This document shows, one piece after another, positions 1-5,560 of a DNA stretch of 7,532 nt. The translations under genes and the position numbers were made by a program. The DNA is taken from assembly GCF_002455975.1 (NCBI RefSeq), contig NZ_DKLM01000045.1:28716-36247 (forward strand), read 5' to 3'. This DNA is from Clostridium sp. UBA6640 (GTDB lineage Bacteria; Bacillota; Clostridia; Clostridiales; Clostridiaceae). Every line of letters begins with the position of its first letter. The first letter of the stretch is position 1. The notes under the pieces are model-generated. The model did no database searches. It was not told where the DNA came from and worked only from the letters and a program-made list of their open reading frames with translations.

Positions 1-35
1 ATTGTCAATTGTCCATTCTCAATCCTCCATTGATT
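1..35. repeat. Degenerate 7-bp tandem repeat
   Basis: Five consecutive heptamers read ATTGTCA, ATTGTCC, ATTCTCA, ATCCTCC and ATTGATT. The phase is kept without gaps, and the copies diverge from left to right. The array begins at the window edge, so more copies probably lie to the left. It is non-coding and lies upstream of the first gene. Short heptameric arrays of this kind occur between genes in several low-GC genomes; whether this one belongs to a dispersed family is inference. Confidence 0.55.
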
Positions 36-132
36 AAAGTTGTGCATTGAAATACTCAAATTTGTAGCTATATTCAGCTATACATTAATTTCCAAAGTAG
101 TATATATAGTTATAGATATATAAGTTTAATAT

Positions 133-166
133 TTTATAGTTGGAGTTATATATGTGTAACTATAAA
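133..166. repeat. Inverted repeat with 9-bp perfect arms
   Basis: TTTATAGTT (133-141) and AACTATAAA (158-166) are perfect inverted copies separated by 16 bases. Each arm has only one G or C, so an RNA stem would be weak. The function is unknown; it could be a protein-binding site or chance in AT-rich DNA. Confidence 0.35.
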
Positions 167-364
167 CCTTTATAAAAAACCATGGAAGTTTAAATATTCT
201 TAGTTGCAATTTGAAAAAAATAATTTAAAGTATCTTAAAAATAATTAGTATAATAGCTTTTTGTGTCATGTTCTGTGATTAAAATTTACTAATAGCATAG
301 CTAATAGTGGAACTTATTTCTTGTTTGATACGGAAGATTCACCTTATTTTTCTCTAATTATTTT

Positions 365-402
365 ATTTTAAGCAATTAAAATTTTGTTTTTTATGTTTTT
401 TT
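365..402 (+). terminator. Possible weak intrinsic terminator (A/T-only stem, T-rich tail)
   Basis: ATTTTAA (365-371) can pair with TTAAAAT (376-382) across a GCAA loop, which is of the GNRA tetraloop type. A T-rich tract follows, with 18 T in the 21 bases from 382 to 402. The stem has no G-C pair, so termination would be inefficient unless the long U tract compensates. It would end a transcript coming from the left, before the promoter of the recJ-like gene. Confidence 0.3.
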
Positions 403-412
403 GCGAAAAGGT

Positions 413-441
413 TTGTAATATCAATGATTTTAAATTATAAT
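413..441 (+). promoter_or_regulatory. Sigma-A-type promoter of the recJ-like gene
   Basis: TTGTAA (413-418) serves as the -35 and a perfect TATAAT (436-441) as the -10, with a 17-base spacer. Transcription would start near 448, leaving a leader of about 28 bases before the ATG at 476. The position argues against the TTG at 446 as a start codon, because it would lie at or before the transcript start. Confidence 0.6.
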
Positions 442-462
442 ATATTTGTTTTCTATTATTTT

Positions 463-469
463 GGAGGAG
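463..469 (+). promoter_or_regulatory. Ribosome binding site that sets the recJ-like start
   Basis: GGAGGAG lies six bases before the ATG at 476, the ideal spacing. The in-frame TTG at 446 lies upstream of this site and would translate through it. Confidence 0.85.
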
Positions 470-475
470 CATATT

Positions 476-1360
476 ATGGACGAACACTACATTAAAAATA
501 CCTATAATCCACTATTACTTAAAGGTATGAAAAATGCTCTAAGAAGAATAATACAAGCTATAAATGAGAGAGAAAAGATAGTTGTTTATGGTTATTATGA
601 TTTTGATAGTATTACAGCTATATCTCTTTTAATTTTAGTCTTGAGATATCTTAACGCAGATGTGGAGTATTTTCAGCCTAACGAAGCTAGAGAAAATAGA
701 AACTTAAATGATAATGATATACAAAATTACATAAAGTACTTAGGTGCAGACCTTATAATAACTGTAGGTTCAACTATAAACTCAGAAAAGGAAATAGCGC
801 TTTGCAAAGAGCTAAATATAGATGTTATTGTTACTGATTATCATAAAACTACAAATGATATGGAAGATATAATTGTAGTTAATCCTAATCAAAAGGGATG
901 TAATTATCCTTTTAAGAATCTCTCTGCAGTAGGGGTTGCCTATAAGTTAGCACAAACTATATCCTCTTATTATAAAATGAGTTGTATAAATAAATATACG
1001 GATTTAGTAATGTTAGGAACTATATCTAAGGGTAGTCCTATAGTGGGGGAAAATAGCTATATAGTTGAGGAAGGTTTAAAACAATTATCTTATACTAATA
1101 ATTATGGTATAAGAGCATTGTTAGATGATAATAATGTTAATAATATTGAAGAATTTATTAATAGTAATTTAACTATTGATATATTTCCTAAGTCAAACTC
1201 TATGGGACGTATAGATAATGCGAAAATAGCTATAGAACTTTTTACTACTAATGATAGCTATAGAGCAAAACAAATTTCAAAGTATTTATATAATGAGATT
1301 AAAAGGACTAATAAAATAATTAATAAAAAAGAAATACAAATGAATTTACAAATTGTATGA
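476..1360 (+). CDS. Truncated RecJ-like DHH-family protein, probably catalytically inactive
   Basis: The 294-residue product matches the DHH half of the single-strand 5' exonuclease RecJ. Scaffold stretches are clear: the IVVYG strand (35-39), the NPNQ-CNYPFK-LSAVGVAYK segment (136-157), GIRALL (211-216) and the remnant of the P-R-NAAGRI segment at 238-246 (now PKSNSMGRI). The metal-site motifs are damaged. GDYDxDG became GYYDFDS (39-45), keeping D42 and D44; the VDCG aspartate is G98; DHH became DYH (121-123); and the aspartate after GT-I/V-A is K185. The chain stops where the DHHA1 domain would begin, whereas RecJ is usually well over 500 residues. In related Firmicutes intact recJ precedes apt, so this is probably the descendant of that gene. 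The frame is open, with its own promoter and strong ribosome binding site. Nuclease activity is unlikely. It may be a pseudoenzyme with a binding or structural role (as Cdc45 is to RecJ) or an early pseudogene; the sequence alone does not decide. Confidence 0.8.
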   Translation: MDEHYIKNTYNPLLLKGMKNALRRIIQAINEREKIVVYGYYDFDSITAISLLILVLRYLNADVEYFQPNEARENRNLNDNDIQNYIKYLGADLIITVGSTINSEKEIALCKELNIDVIVTDYHKTTNDMEDIIVVNPNQKGCNYPFKNLSAVGVAYKLAQTISSYYKMSCINKYTDLVMLGTISKGSPIVGENSYIVEEGLKQLSYTNNYGIRALLDDNNVNNIEEFINSNLTIDIFPKSNSMGRIDNAKIAIELFTTNDSYRAKQISKYLYNEIKRTNKIINKKEIQMNLQIV

Positions 1361-1395
1361 TAAAAAGTTAGATTAAGCTTAGGCAGCTTGAAAAA

Positions 1396-1405
1396 TGACT
1401 AGTCA
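1396..1405. repeat. Perfect 10-bp palindrome TGACTAGTCA
   Basis: The palindrome lies 36 bases after the recJ-like stop codon, next to a small possible hairpin (AAGCT 1375-1379 with AGCTT 1385-1389). No T tract follows either, so they do not form a convincing terminator. The palindrome may be a protein-binding site or chance. Confidence 0.3.
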
Positions 1406-1484
1406 GCATAATAGTTTATTTTCAATTACCCTATGATAGAGAATATAACTGATTTTCATCGATATGTCTGGTACAAATTAGTTA

Positions 1485-1513
1485 ATTTATTTAAGGCGCC
1501 TTATTGCATAAAT
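1485..1513. promoter_or_regulatory. GC-cored palindrome TAAGGCGCCTTA upstream of apt, possible operator
   Basis: TAAGGCGCCTTA (1492-1503) is a perfect 12-bp palindrome with a six-base G/C core in otherwise very AT-rich intergenic DNA. It is flanked by a further inverted pair, ATTTAT (1485-1490) and ATAAAT (1508-1513). It abuts the proposed apt -35 box at 1504, where a dimeric regulator could act. With no loop between its halves it is a better DNA-binding site than an RNA hairpin. No known regulator site was recognised. Confidence 0.4.
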
Positions 1514-1533
1514 CATAATTTTAAATATATAAT
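1504..1533 (+). promoter_or_regulatory. Putative apt promoter
   Basis: TTGCAT (1504-1509) and TATAAT (1528-1533) are separated by 18 bases. Transcription would start near 1540, about 60 bases before the apt ATG. A second TATAAT at 1540-1545 lacks a good -35 at the usual distance. The same TTGCAT...TATATAATAA arrangement recurs before relA, which strengthens the call. Confidence 0.5.
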
Positions 1534-1599
1534 AAACTGTATAATTAAATTACTTAATATAAAAATGTTCGTACAGAATATTATAGAGGGGGAATAACG

Positions 1600-2118
1600 A
1601 TGGATTTAAAAGATAAAATAAGAGTTATTGATGGATTCCCAAAGGAAGGTATAAGCTTTAAGGATATTACAACTCTATTACAGGATGGAGAAGCTTTAAA
1701 ATTAACTATAGATAAAATTGTAGAGCACTTAAAGGATAAGAATGTTGATTTAATTGTTGGTCCGGAAGCAAGAGGCTTTTTATTTGGAGTACCTGTAGCT
1801 TATGCTATGGGTATAGGATTCGTACCTATTAGGAAGCCAGGAAAATTGCCGTATGACACAATGAAAGTTGAGTATGATTTAGAATATGGTACTGATTCGT
1901 TAGAAATTCATAAGGATTCTATAAAGCCAGGACAAAGAGTTGCTATAGTTGATGACTTACTAGCAACAGGAGGAACAGTTTCAGCAGTAGCTAAGCTTAT
2001 TGAGGAAGCTAGCGGAGAAGTTGTATCCCTAGACTTTGTTATTGAGCTTACTGATTTGAACGGAAGAGAAAAGATTGATAACTACGATATTATGTCTATA
2101 GTGCAATACAACATATAA
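1600..2118 (+). CDS. apt: Adenine phosphoribosyltransferase
   Basis: This cytoplasmic purine-salvage enzyme makes AMP and pyrophosphate from adenine and 5-phosphoribosyl-1-pyrophosphate (PRPP). The 172-residue product has the normal family length. It opens with the characteristic IRVIDGFPKEGISFKDIT segment (7-24). It carries PEARGF (55-60) near the substrate site, the FVPIRKPGKLPYDT loop (74-87) and the PRPP-binding motif VAIVDDLLATGGT (114-126) with both acidic residues and the TGGT turn. The ATG is preceded by the purine-rich GAGGGGG (1586-1592), a good ribosome binding site seven bases away. It has its own likely promoter and is followed by a terminator hairpin, so it may be transcribed alone or with weak read-through into relA. 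Next to relA it fits a purine and alarmone neighbourhood conserved in Firmicutes. Nothing abnormal was seen. Confidence 0.97.
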   Translation: MDLKDKIRVIDGFPKEGISFKDITTLLQDGEALKLTIDKIVEHLKDKNVDLIVGPEARGFLFGVPVAYAMGIGFVPIRKPGKLPYDTMKVEYDLEYGTDSLEIHKDSIKPGQRVAIVDDLLATGGTVSAVAKLIEEASGEVVSLDFVIELTDLNGREKIDNYDIMSIVQYNI

Positions 2119-2155
2119 TAAAATACATTGTTACTATTAAATTACACAAAGCAAA

Positions 2156-2184
2156 TTGCATAAATATAATGGTTATTATATAAT
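2156..2184 (+). promoter_or_regulatory. Putative relA-operon promoter
   Basis: TTGCAT (2156-2161) and TATAAT (2179-2184) are exactly 17 bases apart. Transcription would start near 2191, about 60 bases before the relA ATG and upstream of the terminator-like hairpin. The 11 bases ATTGCATAAAT and the 10 bases TATATAATAA are identical to those in the apt promoter region. Confidence 0.55.
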
Positions 2185-2206
2185 AATATTATTAGTAAAA
2201 AATAGT

Positions 2207-2235
2207 GGCTGGTTGTGTAACCAGCCTTTAGTTTT
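2207..2235 (+). terminator. Intrinsic terminator between apt and relA (possible relA leader attenuator)
   Basis: GGCTGGTT (2207-2214) pairs perfectly with AACCAGCC (2219-2226) around a GTGT loop. The eight-bp stem has five G-C pairs and is followed by TTTAGTTTT. This is the best intrinsic terminator in the window. It would end apt transcripts, but it lies only 15 bases before the start codon of relA and upstream of its ribosome binding site. Any promoter serving relA from the intergenic region must therefore read through it. No clear competing antiterminator pairing was found in the short leader. Confidence 0.75.
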
Positions 2236-2250
2236 AGGGGTGTAATCTCA

Positions 2251-4440
2251 ATGCTAGAAAAATTGTTAGAGAAAATTCAAAATAATTGTCATAATGTAGA
2301 TATAGAATTGGTTACAAAGGCCTTTAACCTTTCTATGGAGGCTCATAAAAACCAAAAAAGGGAGTCTGGTGAGCCCTATATAATCCATCCAGTGGAAGTT
2401 GCATGTATATTAGCAGAGCTAGGATTAGATACATCTACTATAGCTGCTGGTCTTCTTCATGACGTAATTGAAGATACTGAATATACATATGAGGATATAT
2501 GTAATATTTTTAGTGTGGAGGTTGCAGACTTAGTTCAAGGTGTATCGAAGCTTGAAAAAATGAAATTTAAAACTAAAGAAGAGCAACAAGCGGATAATGT
2601 TAGAAAAATGTTACTTGCTATGGCAAAGGACATAAGGGTTATTCTTATAAAACTTGCAGATAGATTACATAATATGAGAACCTTAAAATATAAGCCAGAA
2701 GTTAAACAAAGGGAAACAGCGAAAGAGACCTTAAACATTTATGCGCCATTAGCACATAGATTAGGTATATCTAAAATTAAATGGGAACTTGAAGATTTAG
2801 CACTTAGATATCTAAATGCCTCAGAATATTATGATTTAGTTAAACTAATTTCAGAGAAAAGGGCAGAAAGAGAAGATCAAATCGAACATATTATATTTAA
2901 GCTAAAATCTAATTTAGATATGGTTGGAATTAAATCAGAAATAGAGGGAAGACCTAAACATTTTTATAGCATTTATAGAAAGATGATTACTAAAAATAAA
3001 ACTATAGATCAAATATTTGATTTAACAGCAGTGAGAATATTAGTTGATGATATAGGTAACTGCTATGCTTCATTGGGTATTGTCCATACAATGTATAAAC
3101 CTATTCCAGGTAGATTTAAAGATTATATAGCTATGCCTAAGCCTAATATGTACCAATCTATACATACTACAGTAATTGGACCTTTTGGTAAACCTGTAGA
3201 AATTCAAATTAGAACCTATGATATGCATAGAACTGCTGAATATGGTATTGCTGCTCACTGGAAATATAAAGAAGGAGTAGAGGGTGATAACGATTCCTTA
3301 GAATCTAGACTTTCTTGGCTTAGAGAGATGCTTGAATGGCAAGGAGAAACTGCAGATGCGGAAGAGTTCATGGAAGGGTTTAAAATAGATCTATTTTCTG
3401 ATGAGGTTTTTGTGTTTACACCTAAAGGGGATGTTATAAGTCTTCCACATGACTCAACACCAATAGATTTCGCTTATAGTATACATACGGATATAGGTCA
3501 TAAATGTACTGGAGCTAAAGTTAATGGTAAGATAGTTCAACTTACATATGGCTTAAAAACTGGAGAAATAGTTGAAGTTATAACTTCACCTAATTCCAAA
3601 GGTCCAAGTATTGACTGGATCAATATTGCAAAGAGTAACAGGGCTAAAAGTAAAATAAAGGTTTGGTTTAAAAAATCAAGAAGAGATGAGAGTATTGAAA
3701 AAGGTAAAGAATACCTTGAAAGAGAAGCTAAGAAACAAGGCTTTACGATAAATGAATTAATAAAATCATCAGCGCTGGAAAAAATCCTTAAAAGATACAA
3801 TTTAAAAAATTTAGAAGATTTATATGCAACTTTAGGAGTGAATGAAATTCTCCCTAATAATATCGTAAATAAACTTAAAGAGCCACTTGTTGAATCTAAA
3901 AAAGCTTTAACGCAAGAGGAAGAAAATAAGAGCATTGAAGAAAAAATTAGTAAATATAATAATAAGATTTCAAGCAAAAAAGATGGTTCATCTCAAGTTC
4001 AGGTTAAAGGTGAAAGCAATCTTTTAATAAGGTATGCCAAGTGCTGTAATCCTGTACCGGGAGATCAAATTATAGGCTATATAACAAAAGGCAAGGGTGT
4101 TTCTGTCCATAGAAAAGATTGCAAAAATCTTACTGCACTTCAAAAAAGTGATGATAATAAAATTGTAGAGGTAAGCTGGGGTAGTGAAAAAATTTCAGGC
4201 AGGTATGTAACAGAGCTTCAAATTAAGGCTGAAGATAGATTTGGAATACTAACAGAAGCTATTAACTTGCTAAATGAGGCTAAAACATCAATAAATTCAG
4301 TAAATGCTAAGGCTACTAGAACTGGAGAAGTAATAATAAATATTAAAATTTCTATTACAAGTACAGAGCAATTAATAGAAATTCAAAAAAAGATAAGACG
4401 TCTTAATGGGGTTTACGATGTCTACAGAATTAAAAATTAA
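2251..4440 (+). CDS. relA: Bifunctional (p)ppGpp synthetase/hydrolase (Rel/Rsh)
   Basis: This is a long RelA/SpoT homologue controlling the stringent response. It makes (p)ppGpp from ATP and GDP or GTP when uncharged tRNA is sensed on the ribosome, and degrades it otherwise. At 729 residues it has full family length. The N-terminal HD hydrolase is intact: H46, H70-D71, E74-D75 and D137 in LADRLHNMRTL. The synthetase domain has RPKHFYSIY (234-242), the RFKD motif (288-291), whose basic form is typical of bifunctional enzymes, and E317 in EIQIRT. A TGS domain follows at about 383-446. A helical region leads to the zinc-finger-like segment with C598, C599, H620 and C624, and an ACT domain covers about 652-729. 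AGGGGTG (2236-2242) is the ribosome binding site. It is the first gene of a tight operon ending in hisS, so alarmone control is co-transcribed with tRNA-charging functions. Confidence 0.97.
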   Translation: MLEKLLEKIQNNCHNVDIELVTKAFNLSMEAHKNQKRESGEPYIIHPVEVACILAELGLDTSTIAAGLLHDVIEDTEYTYEDICNIFSVEVADLVQGVSKLEKMKFKTKEEQQADNVRKMLLAMAKDIRVILIKLADRLHNMRTLKYKPEVKQRETAKETLNIYAPLAHRLGISKIKWELEDLALRYLNASEYYDLVKLISEKRAEREDQIEHIIFKLKSNLDMVGIKSEIEGRPKHFYSIYRKMITKNKTIDQIFDLTAVRILVDDIGNCYASLGIVHTMYKPIPGRFKDYIAMPKPNMYQSIHTTVIGPFGKPVEIQIRTYDMHRTAEYGIAAHWKYKEGVEGDNDSLESRLSWLREMLEWQGETADAEEFMEGFKIDLFSDEVFVFTPKGDVISLPHDSTPIDFAYSIHTDIGHKCTGAKVNGKIVQLTYGLKTGEIVEVITSPNSKGPSIDWINIAKSNRAKSKIKVWFKKSRRDESIEKGKEYLEREAKKQGFTINELIKSSALEKILKRYNLKNLEDLYATLGVNEILPNNIVNKLKEPLVESKKALTQEEENKSIEEKISKYNNKISSKKDGSSQVQVKGESNLLIRYAKCCNPVPGDQIIGYITKGKGVSVHRKDCKNLTALQKSDDNKIVEVSWGSEKISGRYVTELQIKAEDRFGILTEAINLLNEAKTSINSVNAKATRTGEVIINIKISITSTEQLIEIQKKIRRLNGVYDVYRIKN

Positions 4441-4459
4441 TTGAGGAGATGGATAGGTT

Positions 4460-4915
4460 ATGAGAGCGGTTGTTCAAAGAGTGAAGGCGTCAAGGGTTGA
4501 AGTTGAAAATAAAGTAATTGGACAAATTGATCGAGGATTGAATGTATTAATAGGTGTTAGCAAAGAAGATACAAAGGAAGATATAGAATATATAGTTCGT
4601 AAAGTATTAGGAATGAGAATATTTGAAGATGAAAATGATAAGATGAATTTTTCAGTAGAAGATATAGGTGGTAGTATTTTATTGATATCTCAATTTACTT
4701 TATATGGAGATTGTAGAAAAGGGAAAAGACCGGACTTTATGAAATCACAAGGGGGAGAAATTGCAGAGCAAATGTATAATGAACTCGTTTCTGAATTTAA
4801 AAGACAACTAGGTGAAGATAAAGTTCAAACAGGAGAATTTGGAGCAGATATGCAGGTCTATATTCAAAATGATGGTCCAGTAACATTATTGCTGGAAAGT
4901 AAAAAAAATTTCTAG
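4460..4915 (+). CDS. dtd: D-aminoacyl-tRNA deacylase
   Basis: This enzyme hydrolyses D-aminoacyl-tRNAs (and Gly-tRNA(Ala) in the wider family), preventing incorporation of D-amino acids. It acts as a cytoplasmic homodimer. The 151-residue product has normal length and both signature motifs: SQFTL (77-81), where T80 is the conserved catalytic-site threonine, and NDGPVTLLLE (137-146), containing the Gly-cisPro pair G139-P140 that gates chirality. It starts with the family-typical MRAVVQRV. GAGGAG (4443-4448) is the ribosome binding site, eleven bases upstream, a slightly long spacing. The gap after relA is 19 bases, and its stop codon lies within the next gene's ribosome binding site, suggesting co-transcription and possibly coupled translation. 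dtd beside relA is a standard Firmicute pairing. Confidence 0.96.
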   Translation: MRAVVQRVKASRVEVENKVIGQIDRGLNVLIGVSKEDTKEDIEYIVRKVLGMRIFEDENDKMNFSVEDIGGSILLISQFTLYGDCRKGKRPDFMKSQGGEIAEQMYNELVSEFKRQLGEDKVQTGEFGADMQVYIQNDGPVTLLLESKKNF

Positions 4916-4920
4916 AGGTG
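4914..4920 (+). promoter_or_regulatory. Ribosome binding site that sets the MBL-hydrolase start
   Basis: AGAGGTG overlaps the dtd stop codon (4913-4915) and lies six bases before the ATG at 4927. The GTG at 4918, an alternative in-frame start, is part of this site and is therefore unlikely to be the initiator. Confidence 0.75.
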
Positions 4921-4926
4921 AAAAAT

Positions 4927-5535
4927 ATGATTATAAAAAGAGTTGTAGCAGGGATTTATGGTGCTAATTGCTATATAATCATGGATGAGGATACTAAGGA
5001 AGCAGTAGTTATAGATCCTGGTGGAGACGTTGATGATATAGAGAAAGCTATAATTAGTTTAGGTGCAGAAGTTAAATATATACTTTTAACTCATGGACAT
5101 CTAGATCATACCGGTGGTGTTGCTGAATTTCATAACATTTTTAATAGTAAAGTAGGAATAAGTGAAAAAGACCATATTTTAATGGAAAGAGGTACTTATC
5201 TTTATGGAGCAGAAATTGCTGCTGGAATAAGTTTGTTTTTAAAGGAAAAAGACCAAATTAAATGTGGAAATTTTGTAGTAGAGTGTATTGAAACCCCAGG
5301 TCATACTCCAGGTGGACTTTGCTTTAAAATAGATAATAATCTTTTCACTGGTGATACATTATTTACTGGTTCAATAGGTAGAACAGATTTAGTTGGTGGA
5401 AGTTATGAAACTTTAATGGAATCTATAAAGAAAAAAATAATGATTTTACCTGAGAATACAGTAGTTTATCCTGGACATGGACCAAGTTCCACATTAGCAA
5501 AGGAAAAGCTTATGAATCCTTTTATTAGAGGATAG
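4927..5535 (+). CDS. Metallo-beta-lactamase-fold hydrolase, glyoxalase-II-like (small YqgX/YcbL type)
   Basis: The 202-residue product is a cytoplasmic MBL-fold hydrolase with a complete dinuclear metal site: THGHLDH (55-61) supplying H56, H58, D60 and H61, then H126 in PGHTPG, D143 in TGDTLF and H184 in PGHGP. It ends soon after the NPF segment (197-199), so it lacks the C-terminal helical domain of classical hydroxyacylglutathione hydrolase. There is no signal peptide. The small glyoxalase-II-like branch hydrolyses thioesters in the members studied, but many Clostridia do not make glutathione, so the natural substrate is unknown. It sits 11 bases after dtd and before hemZ, in the operon. 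The start at ATG 4927 gives the family-typical beginning MIIKRVVAGIYGANCYII. The fold is certain; the substrate is not. Confidence 0.92.
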   Translation: MIIKRVVAGIYGANCYIIMDEDTKEAVVIDPGGDVDDIEKAIISLGAEVKYILLTHGHLDHTGGVAEFHNIFNSKVGISEKDHILMERGTYLYGAEIAAGISLFLKEKDQIKCGNFVVECIETPGHTPGGLCFKIDNNLFTGDTLFTGSIGRTDLVGGSYETLMESIKKKIMILPENTVVYPGHGPSSTLAKEKLMNPFIRG

Positions 5536-5544
5536 AGCTTTTAT

Positions 5545-5550
5545 AAAGGA
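5545..5550 (+). promoter_or_regulatory. Ribosome binding site of hemZ
   Basis: AAAGGA is ten bases before the GTG at 5561 and only one base before the TTG at 5552. The spacing favours GTG, although the site is modest compared with those of the other genes. Confidence 0.5.
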
Positions 5551-5560
5551 TTTGATAAAA

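Larger units (their letters stand above)
36..412. other. AT-rich non-coding region upstream of the recJ-like gene
   Basis: No reading frame with a credible start and ribosome binding site is present on either strand, and no remnant of a known gene was recognised. Small repeats are visible: AGCTATA occurs twice 10 bases apart (66-72 and 76-82), and CTAATAG occurs twice 12 bases apart (289-295 and 301-307). A TATAAT hexamer at 249-254 has no good -35 partner; TTTAAA at 224-229 with a 19-base spacer is the nearest. The inverted repeat and hairpin in this stretch are listed separately. Confidence 0.5.

Noticed and set aside
446..475. TTG at 446 as start of the recJ-like gene
   Set aside because: It would translate through the GGAGGAG ribosome binding site (463-469), and it lies at the expected transcript start. 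ATG 476 has ideal spacing.
1564..1577. PurR-box-like GTTCG before apt
   Set aside because: Only the GTTCG core matches. The flanking positions do not fit the consensus, and no second box at the usual spacing was found.
1433..1597. 54-codon open frame from ATG 1433 to TAA 1595-1597, in the same frame as the recJ-like gene
   Set aside because: There is no ribosome binding site, it runs through the proposed apt promoter and ribosome binding site, and the product resembles no known protein, including the RecJ C-terminus. It is longer than expected by chance in AT-rich DNA, so it is recorded here.
2173..2194. Two overlapping perfect 14-bp palindromes (2173-2186 and 2181-2194) at the relA promoter
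   Set aside because: They consist only of A and T in repeats of TAA/TTA, so symmetry is easily produced by composition and by the -10 box itself.
2535..3977. Minus-strand open frames inside relA (2535-2738, 3070-3258, 3537-3977)
   Set aside because: They are antisense to conserved relA codons, lack plausible ribosome binding sites and have no recognisable products.
4449..4463. Four-codon frame (ATG GAT AGG TTA TGA) overlapping the dtd start
   Set aside because: The GAGGAG site overlaps or touches its ATG, leaving no usable spacing, so translation of a coupling peptide is unlikely.
4918..4926. GTG at 4918 as start of the MBL hydrolase
   Set aside because: The GTG is part of the AGAGGTG ribosome binding site for the ATG at 4927.
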